Assembly: GCA_009602725.1 (NCBI GenBank)
Contig: WELB01000432.1
Coordinates: 5,465 to 34,390, forward strand
DNA: 28,926 nt
Direction: 5' to 3'
Source: Spirogloea muscicola
Taxonomy: Eukaryota > Streptophyta > Zygnematophyceae > Spirogloeales > Spirogloeaceae
The notes under the pieces were generated by a model. That model searched no databases and was not told the DNA's origin. It saw nothing but the letters and a program-made list of their open reading frames with translations. Below are positions 20,940 through 28,926 of the stretch, one piece after another (positions within the stretch are counted from its first letter, which is position 1; each line of letters begins with the position of its first letter). The translations under genes and the position numbers were made by a program.

Positions 20940-21086
20940 TATAAGACGTCAGCAAGTGGGCGCTCAATAATGTACAGTCCGCAAGTGCAAGTCAGAAAAA
21001 GCGTCGCACTGACGGAACCCGGAGGCAGCAGCCAAGGCTAGGCCTGCACGCAAGTGGACGGCAAATGCCAAAGACCGTGCAGGTCG
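20940..21086 (-). mobile_element. Retroelement C-terminal remnant next to QCR8
   Basis: The minus strand reads SLAFAVHLRAGLALAAASGF, then SDLHLRTVHY and TGA at 20966-20964. The fragment ends less than 20 bases from the QCR8 stop codon, so that gene's 3' UTR must include or abut the element. Confidence 0.6.
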
Positions 21087-21103
21087 AAGCACTCCGTCAA
21101 CGT

Positions 21104-21754
21104 TCAGTATCGCTCCTGGAGCTTTTCCTGCTCCTGGTAGTACTTAGCGAACCTGTGAAGGAGACGCCAAGCATCAGCTGTCCTGGCTCCTCATTCCTCA
21201 AGTGATTGGGCTTTCTCCTGTAAACGACTACTACAGCAAAGACCTGGTATGGACTGGCTGTGTGTCAAGAAGATGGCAGGCACCATGGCAGAGAGCCAAG
21301 GTATGCCAGGCACCGCCGCGCAGGATTGCCAAAGAGAACATCACAACGGCACCTCACGATGCAGGTGATGCAACAGTGGCCCACATCGCGAACCAAGACA
21401 CAAAAGGGTTGCTGCGTCAAAATACGCTACCCTTCATCCATGCAAGTACCAGGATCGTTGCCTGGCGCTGCCAGTGTCTAAGAGCTACTTTTGGTTGCCA
21501 GCACGTCAGACCCCGCCTCCACTGGGGACCTCGCCAGTGCGCCCAGCTGGCGAGGCAAGGAGCAAGCGGGGCAGCGAGGCTCACCACACGGTGCCGACGA
21601 CGGGAACGGCGCAGAAGCACCAGCTTACGAAATTGTTCTTGAATTTCGTGGCCACATTGTTGCTCAGGTCTTTGTACAGCCCTGACATCACCTTCTGCTC
21701 GAACGGCGACAGCGTATACACCACGCACTTCACGCGCACCGGCAGCTTACGCAT
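21104..21754 (-). CDS. QCR8: Cytochrome b-c1 complex subunit 8 (ubiquinol-cytochrome c reductase)
   Basis: Two exons, 21754-21585 and 21152-21104, join through a split TG|G codon and give exactly 72 residues, the length of plant QCR8. The start block is MRKLPVRVKCVVYTLSPFEQ, followed by KVMSGLYKDLSNNV. A single membrane segment spans FVSWCFCAVPVVGTVWF, and the tail is YYQEQEKLQERY, all as in plant QCR8. The subunit sits next to cytochrome b in mitochondrial complex III and has one transmembrane helix with its N-terminus facing the matrix in other species. The intron (21153-21584) has GTGAGC and TTCACAG ends. The frame is open upstream of ATG 21754, but that part is poly-Pro from a CCG run and is read as 5' UTR. 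The gene appears intact although retroelement fragments lie on both sides. Confidence 0.95.
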
Positions 21755-21904
21755 CGCGACGGCGGGCTTATACTGCGGCGACGGCAACGGCGGTGGCGGC
21801 GGCGGCGGCGGCGGCTGGGCCGACGTGTCGTGCAGCGACGGCCGCTTCAATCCAAGGGGACATGCAGGCGGGGCATGCAGCAGCGGGGCGGGGCATGCAG
21901 CAGC

Positions 21905-22060
21905 GGATGTCGCTTGTGGCAAAAGAAGCTCAATACCCACGTGTGAGCAACAGCAGGTCCGAGTAACTCGAAGCTGAAATGAGGCACTCCGCCGAGACCC
22001 AGACGCAGCAGAAAGGAGCAAGCGTGGCCTCCCGCGTGTGGACTGCGTGAGCCAGGGAGC
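21905..22060 (-). mobile_element. Retroelement C-terminal remnant upstream of QCR8
   Basis: The minus strand ends SSYSDLLLLTRGY with TGA at 21932-21930. Upstream codons match SLAHAVHTRE and, in a shifted frame, AASGSRRSASF, so at least one small deletion has broken the frame. The fragment lies about 150 bases upstream of the QCR8 start codon and therefore in its promoter region. Confidence 0.6.
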
Positions 22061-22329
22061 AGCCGGAGGTCGAAGAAATTAGTTTCCTGGTAGCTCCCTC
22101 CCTCGATCTCTCCTCTCTTCCTCTCTTCATTTCATCTTCTTTCTTCCTTTCGGGTGGTCCGCTAATCTGGAAGCGCTTTTCCTAATTTTGGCCTCTCCAT
22201 CTGCATCGTCTCGTGTCTAGTTGTGTGGTTTTTATATTCGGCATCTTCTCTGGCTTTGGATAATGTCCATTCGTATTTCTTAGCAAGCGTTACTGAGTAC
22301 GTCGTAACCTAACACATAGCTATGCATGA

Positions 22330-22550
22330 GACTGACATAGAAAAGAGCTTAGTAACCACGAGTGAGCAGCAGCAAGTCGGAGCAACTCTCACCCGGGAAA
22401 GAGGCACCCAGCGTAGACCCAGATGCAGCAGCCATGGCGCGGCCTGCTCGCAAGTGGACTGTGTGGGCCAGGGAACGCTGGAAAGAGACTGACAGCCGCA
22501 CACGGAAGACGTGGGCAAGCGACCCGGCAGCGTTGAAGCCGGGCAGCTCC
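22330..22550 (-). mobile_element. Retroelement C-terminal copy with open frame
   Basis: The minus strand reads GFNAAGSLAHVFRVRLSVSF, then QRSLAHTVHLRAGRAMAAAS and SDLLLLTRGY, with TAA at 22351-22349. The frame is open for about 63 codons. It aligns block by block with the copies at 24209-24400 and 25060-25231. Confidence 0.65.
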
Positions 22551-22554
22551 TCAT

Positions 22555-22805
22555 AATTGGCCGTAGCTGTGAAGAGCCAGCCCCTTGAAAACGTGAGAGA
22601 AGGTTGACGTGCAAGCCCAATGGTTACGAAAAGCTAATTTCGGAAGGATGGTGGCTGTGACGAAGCTTGACTATGAATGAGCTGCTGGGGGAAGTGGCAC
22701 ATTTGGCAGCACGTTCAGTGGCTGCTACACTTGGCGCCTATCTTTTGAGTTGGGGCTTCTCCTCAGACGTAACAGCCCTGCAGCTGTGGCCACCTTTGCA
22801 CGAGA
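22555..22805 (-). repeat. Second copy of the 240-base segment seen at 19905-20150
   Basis: It starts with GGCCGTAGCTGTGAAGAGCC, then AGCCCC, GTTGACGTGCAAGCCCA, GTGGCACATTTGGCAGCACG and CCTGCAGCTGTGGCC. Order and spacing match 19905-20150. Plus-frame NELLGEVAHLAARSVAATLG is open here but frame-shifted in the other copy. Confidence 0.6.
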
Positions 22806-22834
22806 CGTTTCATATGTCAGCTATCGCGAGTCTA

Positions 22835-23170
22835 CAGAAGAGCCCCTCGCCATCAACATCCACCAGAATTCTGGGCTCGGTGGCTTGACGTATGTGCACC
22901 AGCTTGCGCTTGTCAATTCTTGTCAATGTCCTTGTCAACTCTTTCCGGGCTGGCTTTTTGCCCCCTTTGGGAGAGCCACCTTCCTTGTGCGACCTGCTGG
23001 CGGCAAGGGGAGCAGGCTGACTCAATGCCGCGGGCTCCCTGGTGTTTCGCAATCTTTTCCATGTAATGGTAGCGTTCTTTGGCTCACACCTTCCCAGCTG
23101 CGAGTTTCTCCGACTTGCTGCTGCTCACTCGTGGTTACTAACGCTTTCATCTGCGGTAGCCTCGTGCATA
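22835..23170 (+). mobile_element. Retroelement copy interrupted by a tail-like insertion
   Basis: It begins EEPLAINIH as in the copy at 20514. About 85 bases at 22907-22990 (CTTGTCAATTCTTGTC, then TTTCCGGGCTGGC, GGGAGAGCCACC) are absent from the 20514 copy. The match then resumes with CTGCTGGCGGCAAGGGGAGC. The end reads AASFSDLLLLTRGY with TAA at 23139-23141. Confidence 0.6.
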
Positions 23171-23224
23171 GCTGTGTAGATTAGGCGCCATTCGGCTCTT
23201 TGGACCCTGTCCACTCTTCTCTAT

Positions 23225-23400
23225 GGGCGAGCCCTTACTTCTTTCCCAGCCCCTACCTTCTTTGGGAGTGCACTTTCTTTGCATCTGCGTTCTGACCGTG
23301 CTGCTTCTGGATACCGGCAGGGGGACTGCGATCCGGCTGCTAGCTACTGAAGTATCCCCCGACTTGTGGCTGCTACCTGGGGTTACCGAGAAGTCATACT
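23225..23400 (+). mobile_element. Decayed retroelement 3' fragment
   Basis: GGGCGAGCCCTTACTTC is followed by TTTGCATCTGCGTTCTG, GACCGTGCTGCTTCTGG, ACCGGCAGGGGGACTGCGAT and CCGGCTGCTAGC. The last part repeats 20725-20785. The frame is broken and no complete C-terminal signature remains. Confidence 0.45.
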
Positions 23401-23499
23401 TGATTATTGCTTTTTTCATTTCGTGCTATCCACTGCTTAATGTCTTCTGCACCTTGTCGTTGTTTTGTGGGTGCCCTTTGGAAAAAAGAAGGAAACACC

Positions 23500-23690
23500 T
23501 CTTTCAATGTAAGAAACAGCTCTTCCAACGTAAGGCAATGTCTGTGAGAGGCGAGCCCACAGGACTGTACAAGGCCTGAAGGGGCTGGAAGCTGCAGAAA
23601 GCATGAAAGCATTCTCCATGTACGGCCAATATTGTGAGAGGCCAGCCCATGTTTCAAAAAAACACAGCTCCTTCGACGTAAGGCAATGGC
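23500..23690 (-). mobile_element. Cluster of minus-sense tails
   Basis: AGCTCTTCCAACGTAAGGCA, ATGTCTGTGAGAGGCGAGCC and TGTACAAGGCCTGAAGGGGC are followed by a second tail GTGAGAGGCCAGCCCATG (about 23633-23651) and a third start at TCGACGTAAGGCAATGGCTG. Confidence 0.55.
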
Positions 23691-23990
23691 TGCTCACTCG
23701 CGGGTACTGAGCTTCCTTTTGCGGTCGTGTAGTGACTAGCTGTGTGGTTTTCTTTTTCAGGGCTCCCTTTGGCTCTTTGGACCCTGTCTATTTAACTTCT
23801 TGGGGCTGGCCTTTCCCACCGCCGGTGCGCTCGCCCAAGTCTTCCGTATGCGCCTGGCGGTATCGTTTCAACGTTCCCTTGCCTACGCCGTCCACACGCT
23901 AGCAGGCCGTGCTGTGGCCGCCGCATCTGGGCGGATGTGAGGCTCCTCACTCGAACTACTGAGTGGTCCATCCTCTCCCGTTCTGCCATG
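23690..23990 (+). mobile_element. Retroelement 3' flank joined to a second short copy
   Basis: GCTCACTCGCGGGTACTGA gives the end of the signature (LTRGY-stop) and is followed by its usual flank. From about 23828 a second fragment reads AQVFRMRLAVSFQRSLAYAV, then HTLAGRAVAAASG, and ends in GAGGCTCCTCACTCGAACTA, a decayed form of the same signature. Confidence 0.55.
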
Positions 23991-24054
23991 GCCCTGCAGT
24001 CGCTGCTTAGCTCGTAGTATGGCCCCTTCGAATCTTGTCAATTCGTTTCGGGCT

Positions 24055-24603
24055 GGCTTCTCACAGAGAAAAGCGCGCCCATAGAAAAGAGGGGCTGGCC
24101 AAGCCAGCCCAAAAAGAATGGACAATGTCCAAAGCCAAAGCAAGAGGAGCCGGAGAAAGGACTACACTACAACATACTGCAGAACACAGAAACGATGCAG
24201 AGGAAAGCTCAGTACCCACGAGTGAGCAACATCAGGTCTGAGTAGCTCGCTGCAGGGAAAGAGGCGCTCCGCCGAGACCCAGAGGCGGCGGCCATAACAC
24301 GGCCTGCGCGCGTATGGACGGCGTGGGCAAGGGAGCGTTGAAGCGATACGGCCAGGCGCATGCGGAAGACTTGTGCGAGCGACCCGGCGGCGTCGAAGCC
24401 GGGCATCGCCCCTGGCAGACCCGGCCGCCGGTCAATGGCCTGGCGAGCAAGCCGCTGAATGAGATCCAGCCAGCGGCTGCCGAAAGCCCCGTGTACATCC
24501 ATCGCCAGGGCCGCGAATTCATCCCCCACCGGGTGATCAGCGTATTTTCGCTCCTTGCCGCGGGCCGCCTGGCCGACCGCGTGCCCTGCAAACGGCTTCT
24601 CAC
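24055..24603 (-). mobile_element. Longest minus-strand retroelement copy
   Basis: The minus strand reads AGHAVGQAARGKERKYADHP, then DEFAALAMDVHGAFGSRWLD, LIQRLARQAIDRR, AAGSLAQVFRMRLAVSLQRS, AAASGSRRSASF and SDLMLLTRGY, with TGA at 24211-24209. The tail then runs to the hairpin GGGCTGGCTTGGCCAGCCC at about 24084-24105. The shape (a KRKYADH-type motif, DVHG..., then RMRLSVSLQR...) resembles, from memory, the tails of reverse-transcriptase ORFs of algal non-LTR retrotransposons. No reverse transcriptase core (YxDD) is present, so this is inference. Confidence 0.6.
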
Positions 24604-24860
24604 AGCCCTTGCCCCATTGGGAGAGCCACTTCTTCTTCTGGGTCTCGGCGGAGTGCCTCTTTCTTTGTCAATTCTTTTCGGGCTGGCTTTTCACAGCCCT
24701 TGCCCCCATTGGGATTGCCACTTCTCTCGTTGCCTGCAGCGAGCTACTCCGAACTGATGTTGCTCACTCGCGGGTACTGAGCTTCCCTCTGCATCGTCTT
24801 GTGTTTTGAGTGTTTTGTGGTGTAGTCCTTTCTCGGCACCTTTCTTTGGCTTAGGCTTGG
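24600..24860 (+). mobile_element. Retroelement 3' end split by a tail insertion
   Basis: GGTCTCGGCGGAGTGCCTCT plus TTC (SRRSASF) is cut by about 75 bases (TTTGTCAATTCTTTTCGGGC onward, to about 24730). The match then resumes at GCCTGCAGCGAGCTACTCC and ends SYSELMLLTRGY with TGA at 24778-24780, followed by the usual flank. Confidence 0.65.
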
Positions 24861-25460
24861 GCTGGCCACGCTGCAGCGAAGGCCGCTTGCAGCAAGGCGG
24901 CCAACACGCCGACCACCCAGCTGCCGATGAGTTCGTCCCCCTGGCTGTGGACGTGCACGGGGCTCTCGGATCCCACTGGCTTGACCTGTTGGCCAGGCTT
25001 GCACGGCGTGCTGTGTCCCGCAGGCGCGGTGAGCCGGCTGACTTGAACGCCGCTGGCTCGTGGGCTCAGGTATATCGTATGCGCTTGTCCGTCTCCCTCC
25101 AGCGGTCCATGGCCCACGCCTTGCATCTGTGTGCTGGCCGTGCTCTCGCTGCGGCCTCCGGCTTTCGTCAGCGGGATAGTTTTCCGGCAGCTAGTCTGTC
25201 GGATGTGAGGCTCCTCACTCGTAACTACTGAGTGGTCCATCCTCTCCCGTTCTGCCATAGCTTCTTCAGGCCCCGCAGTCGCTGCTTAGCTCGTAGTTTG
25301 GCCCCTTCGAACCTTGTCAGTTCTTTCCGGGCTGGCTTCTCACAGCCCTTGCCCCCATTGTGAGCCACTTCTTCTTCTTTGGACATTGTCCATTCTTTTT
25401 GGGCTGGCTTTGCCAGCCCCTCTTCTCTATGGGCGAGCACTTTCATTTCCCAGCCCCTAG
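24860..25460 (+). mobile_element. Longest plus-strand retroelement copy and tail
   Basis: It reads DEFVPLAVDVHGALGSHWLD, LLARLARRAVSRRRGEPADL, AAGSWAQVYRMRLSVSLQRS, MAHALHLCAGRALAAASGFR and SDVRLLTRNY with TGA at 25229-25231. The upstream end corresponds to GHAAAKAA in a shifted frame. The 3' flank has GGGCTGGCTTCTCACAGCCC (about 25329), then a perfect hairpin GGGCTGGCTTTGCCAGCCC (about 25400-25420). It is open for more than 100 codons and is the best-kept copy in the window. Confidence 0.65.
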
Positions 25461-25499
25461 CCTCTATGGGCGAGCACTTCTTCTCCTTGTGAGAGCGAA

Positions 25500-25830
25500 C
25501 AGCGCTTCCAGTGTAAGGCAATGGCTGTGCGAGGCCAGCCCGAAAGAAACAGCCTCTCAGTGGTAGGCAGCCGGCTGTGAGAGAGAGACTCTTCCCGTAG
25601 AGGGCGAGCCTGCGAGAGGCCAGCCCAAAGGAGTCTACAAGCTTCCTCCGCTCTGAAGAAGAACTAGCTTTTCTCATCAAAAAGTAGCTCTTCTTTCGCT
25701 CGGATCGTTAGAAAATCCACCGTTTCTGCATCTGCAGCTCCACTGCACCTTCTGTGCAATAATCAAGCGAGAAGGACAGCTCTTCCAGTGAAGGGCGATG
25801 GCTGTGATTGGCCAGCCCAGATAAAGAAGA
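25500..25830 (-). mobile_element. Three minus-sense tails
   Basis: Tails occur at about 25503-25545 (CGCTTCCAGTGTAAGGCAAT, GTGCGAGGCCAGCCC), 25590-25630 (CCGTAGAGGGCGAGC, GCGAGAGGCCAGCCCAAAG) and 25778-25822 (CTCTTCCAGTGAAGGGCGAT, GGCCAGCCC). They share the same order of motifs with small differences in between. Confidence 0.6.
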
Positions 25831-25893
25831 ACAAACTGCGAAGGGGGCAGAAAAGCGCTAAAGCACACAGCAATTCAAGTGGTCACTGTGTGC

Positions 25894-26420
25894 TCAATAT
25901 CCCTTAGTGAGCAGCCGCAAGTCAGAGAAAGTAGTCTCCGGGTAGCAGGTCCCCTTTCTATAGCCAGAAGCTGCAGCCGAAGCGCGACCGGCAGGCAGAT
26001 GCAACACGGGTGCCATTGATCGCTGCAGCAATACTGACAGGCGCATGCGATACACCTGGGCAAGAGAGCCTGCCGCATTGAGTCGGCCTGCTCCCCTTGG
26101 TGATGTCGGGGACACCAGGCTGCGGGCTAGCCGATGCAGGAGCTACCAAGCACCGAAAGCCCGTGGACGTCGATGGAAGTGAGGAAGAACTCGTCCTCCT
26201 GCAGATGGTCAGCATACTCCGCCTCCTTGCCTCGAGTGGCACTGGCCACTGCATAATCAGTCCAGCATGTGATGTCATCCCACAAGGGCTTGCAGTATCA
26301 AATACCCGCTCGCGAGGAAAAGAGAAGCTCTTGCAAAAGGAGGCGGTGGCAATCAAAGGCCAGCCGAAAAGAATGGACAAGGTCCTGGGGGAAGCCCCAC
26401 ACAAATGCGCAAACACTTGG
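25894..26420 (-). mobile_element. Decayed minus-strand retroelement copy
   Basis: Pieces in different minus frames read CWTDYAVASATRGKEAEYAD, then EDEFFLTSIDVHGLSVLG with a stop, and AAGSLAQVYRMRLSVLLQRS, then SDLRLLTKGY with TGA at 25896-25894. The order matches the copy at 24209-24603, and this copy extends about ten residues further upstream. At least one frameshift and one stop are present. Confidence 0.6.
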
Positions 26421-26439
26421 TGAAACCAGTGGATGCTAC

Positions 26440-26725
26440 CAATTGCCACCGAGTAACCGCTAGTCATCAGTCGCAAGTCAGAAACTTAGCAACTGGAAAG
26501 GGCTGTTTCAAAAGGAGGCCGTGGCTGTGGAAGGCCAGCCTGAAAGAAAAGAATGTAAATATCTAGGGAATATTAAAGGTAGTGCGCATCCCTATAAGAC
26601 GATTGGGTGTATACTGGCGCCAGTAAAGAGGCAGGCCGGCATAGACAGAAATGAGCGGCGGGAGCTCCTCCACAAGTTGCAAAATACCCCTGCGAGCGGC
26701 CAGCCCAAGAAGACTGTGCAAGTAT
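26440..26725 (-). mobile_element. Retroelement end with lost stop, and two tails
   Basis: At about 26475-26445 the minus strand reads SDLRLMTSGYS, where the usual stop after Y is replaced by TCG. Minus-sense tails follow at about 26515-26545 (GGCTGTGGAAGGCCAGCC) and 26690-26710 (GCGAGCGGCCAGCCC). These mark the right edge of the repeat island. Confidence 0.5.
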
Positions 26726-27277
26726 GACAGGGAGAGGAGGTGCGCTCCAGTCACGTGGTAGCATGCTCTGGCGAAGAGTCAACACAGGCAGGTACTGTGG
26801 CAAGGCCAGCTCATACTTGACTGGAGGAATGAATGAAAGAGAGGCTATCGCCCTGCACACCGGTCGGGTTGGCCATCAGCAAAATTACTTCCCATCTTCC
26901 TCAGCCCACCAGCAAGGCTACGATGCTCCTCAACATACATTGTCTTCATGACAATTGGTTCAGTTGTAATCATTCATCGAAGTACCCTTTGAATGACTCG
27001 AGATACTAGGCAGGTGCTTGCATAAGTAGGCAACCATTGTAGACTGTGCAACACCAATCTTGGCAATCAATACACAATAGTGACATTTAAGTAGAGATAG
27101 ATATCGAGATTAAGGGCTTACCTGAAGGTAGCCAGCGCTTAAGAAAGCTCAGCTGCACACGTCCTTCGCGCCACAAATATTGAATAGCTACGGTCCAGAA
27201 CCTTGTCTGCGTCCACCATGTCACGGCTACCAGTGGCAAAGACATGTCCCAACAGCCACAAGCTTTCTGCGCATGGC
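26726..27277. other. Gene-less stretch
   Basis: This is the 3' flank of the proline-rich gene. No conserved coding, repeat tail or RNA gene is recognised here. Short open frames on both strands have no supporting splice sites or domains. Confidence 0.4.
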
Positions 27278-28926
27278 CTAAGGTGGAGCTTGCGGAGGGT
27301 GGTGTCCAAAACCAGGGGAATGGTGGCCAGCCCCTTGTGAAAAATGGTGGCCGACGCCAGGTGGGTGGTGGCCCTCTCCGCTTGAGTGTCCGCCGCGCTC
27401 TGCTTGGTGATGTCCAATGCCCGGTGGGTGGTGGCCTACAGGCCCATAGCCACCGGCCTCGGGGGGGTGGTGTCCACGCCCTGGCTGGCAGGGGCCCCGC
27501 CGCTGGTGGTGCCCCTCCTGCGGGTGGTGGCCACCTCTGACCCCTGCACCAGGTGTTTGAGAATGTTCAGCAATCAATATCAAGATCGAGTACTTGATGA
27601 TGGACTGTGATGATTTAAGCATTGATGACGGCATGTCTGTAAGGTCGCAGGAGTATAGGTGTCTTAGTGTAAAGGATCTCGTTCTCATCTAGAAAAGGCA
27701 AGTTGGTAGCTCTCAATTCTGCTGCATGTACAAGGCATGCAGCAACTTCAAGTGATGGCACCTGAGCTTGGAATCGGTGGTGGGCAGCTGTCATCGACCA
27801 CGACTACTGGCGGGCTGGGTGGAGGAGGCCGGCCCCCCGACAGGCCCGACGTCGGGGGCGGCTGCGGAAGTGGCCGGAGCGGCAGAGCAGCGGGGGGAGG
27901 AGGAGGAGGGGGGGAGCCTGGCGTTGCTGGCTGCACCACAGACGGTGGCTGGAGGCTGAATTTGGGCGACCGATTGAAGAGTAACGGGCTTGGTGGTGGA
28001 GGCAGGGGCAAGGCCTGCAATGGCCGGGGGCTGCGATACGGCAGCAAAGGTGGAGGGAGGAGGCCAAGGGGCGGGGCAGGAGGGGGTGGAGAGGGAGTGG
28101 TTGTGGAGGGTGGCAACAGTGGCGATATGGAAGAGGGTGGGGGGAAGCTCGGGCCGCCTGCAGGCGGACTCGGCGGCTGTCCGGCTGCAGGAGAAGCTGG
28201 CGGTACCGAGGGAATGGGAAGAGGAGGGGGAACTGGAGAAGGCGGGGTGCCTGTCGAGCTGGGGGAGGGAGGTGGAGGACTTGCGAAGGAGGGAGGCAAG
28301 GTCGGTGNGGAGAGGGAGTGGTTGTGGAGGGTGGCAACAGTGGCGATATGGAAGAGGGTGGGGGGAAGCTCGGGCCGCCTGCAGGCGGACTCGGCGGCTG
28401 TCCGGCTGCAGGAGAAGCTGGCGGTACCGAGGGAATGGGAAGAGGAGGGGGAACTGGAGAAGGCGGGGTGCCTGTCGAGCTGGGGGAGGGAGGTGGAGGA
28501 CTTGCGAAGGAGGGAGGCAAGGTCGGTGAAGAAGTGGACGGCGGTGCCAACGGGGGCCCTGTAGTGGCAGGCGTGGTTGATGGCGGAGGAGGAGGAAGGA
28601 GAACTGAAGACAGAGGGGGCCCTGACTTGGGAGGCGGTTGGGGAACTGCGGAGGGGGCCGGTGCTGGGAAGCCATTAATGGGGCGCAGGTTCTTGGGCGC
28701 CGCAGGAGGGGCAGGGGAAGGCTGGACACCTGCTGAAGGAGGCATGGCGGTCGGAGACAAGGGGGGAGGAGGCGGAGGAGGAGAGCGAGGAGGCAGCATG
28801 CTTGGGGGTGGCAGGGGAGGTAGTGGAGGGAGCGCTGAGGGTGTTGGTGAGGGAGGTCGAGGTGGGGATGGATGGGGCGGTGGCGATGTTAAAGAGGGCG
28901 GCGAGGGTGGAGGAGGACTGAGGAAG
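27278..28926 (-). CDS. Proline-rich protein with Gly/His-rich C-terminus, 5' partial
   Basis: The minus strand is open from the window edge (FLSPPPPSPPSLTSPPPHPS) through SPPPP-type repeats to 27762. Splicing from TCAG|GTGCCATC (donor) to GGTGCAG|GGGTC (acceptor, exon from 27543) is in frame and leads into an 88-codon exon ending in TAG (27280-27278). That exon is built from GHHP-type motifs: RGGHHPQEGHHQRRG, GRGHHPPEAGGYG, VGHHPPGIGHH and AGHHSPGFGHHPP. Ser-Pro-rich runs are typical of hydroxyproline-rich wall glycoproteins (extensin or pherophorin type) but also of formin FH1 regions. No signal peptide, pherophorin or FH2 domain is visible. The His-rich end could bind metal ions. The 220-base duplication around the N at 28308 shifts the frame. 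Counting it once keeps one continuous proline-rich frame. Confidence 0.65.
28088..28528. repeat. 220-base direct duplication around a single N (likely assembly artefact)
   Basis: Bases 28088-28307 and 28309-28528 look identical by eye, from GGAGAGGGAGTGG to GCAAGGTCGGTG. A single N at 28308 separates them. This is the pattern left when two overlapping contig ends are joined without merging. The 221-base excess breaks the proline-rich minus frame, and removing it restores the frame. Confidence 0.9.

Noticed and set aside
21755-22021. N-terminal extension of QCR8
   Set aside because: The frame is open upstream, but it encodes poly-Pro from a CCG run and then retroelement sequence. The protein from ATG 21754 already has the exact family length.
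24209-24603. A functional host gene
   Set aside because: The same C-terminus recurs more than ten times in the window in decayed and nested forms, which identifies it as repeat-derived.
27737-28564. 275-codon Gly-rich frame on the plus strand
   Set aside because: It is the complement of the proline-rich minus frame and passes through the N and the artefactual duplication. Splice phase and the window-edge continuation favour the minus strand.
1-28926. tRNA, rRNA, CRISPR arrays or bacterial operon signals
   Set aside because: None was seen on either strand. Spliced eukaryotic genes fill the window, so bacterial features are not expected.

Overview
The window looks like nuclear DNA of a green alga. 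Three observations support this: a plant-type plastid Deg1 protease, a 72-residue plant-type QCR8 subunit of mitochondrial complex III, and interstitial TTTAGGG repeats, the telomere unit of land plants and many trebouxiophyte algae. Genes are dense in short GT-AG introns of about 90-500 bases. Exons are GC-richer than introns, and several reading frames carry long CCG/Pro/Ala/Gly runs. A trebouxiophyte is my best guess, by inference only.

Layout, left to right. (1) 122-1626 (+): the last five exons of a Deg1-type serine protease. (2) 1627-4534: a stretch without a firm gene. It holds 3'-end fragments of a retroelement family, a large foldback built from two such fragments (2681-3101), a CCG-rich block and two degenerate telomere-like tracts. 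(3) 4535-15038 (+): a HERC-type E3 ubiquitin ligase with a seven-blade RCC1 propeller, an acidic linker and a C-terminal HECT domain. I resolve 31 exons and about 1,220 codons; the start is not resolved. An intron at 11488-11520 carries four TTTAGGG units. (4) 16312-about 19383 (-): an unrecognised, mostly disordered protein, convergent with the ligase gene. (5) About 19440-26725: a retroelement graveyard with many truncated copies in both orientations, all carrying the same end of one open reading frame plus short hairpin-bearing tails. An intact two-exon QCR8 gene (21104-21754, -) survives inside it. (6) 27278-28926 (-): a proline-rich protein with a Gly/His-rich C-terminus, running off the window edge.

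The host genes do not form one pathway: plastid proteolysis, ubiquitin ligation, mitochondrial respiration and a possible wall or surface protein. The unifying feature is the repeat family around them. Its copies share a C-terminal signature ending in a version of SDLxLLTRGY-stop, are truncated on the 5' side, are nested in each other, and are accompanied by a short unit that seems able to insert on its own.

Two single-N positions (19243, 28308) mark assembly joins. The second is flanked by an apparently perfect 220-base duplication that is almost certainly an artefact. All exon boundaries were read by eye from reading frame, GT-AG sites and remembered family features; no search was run.
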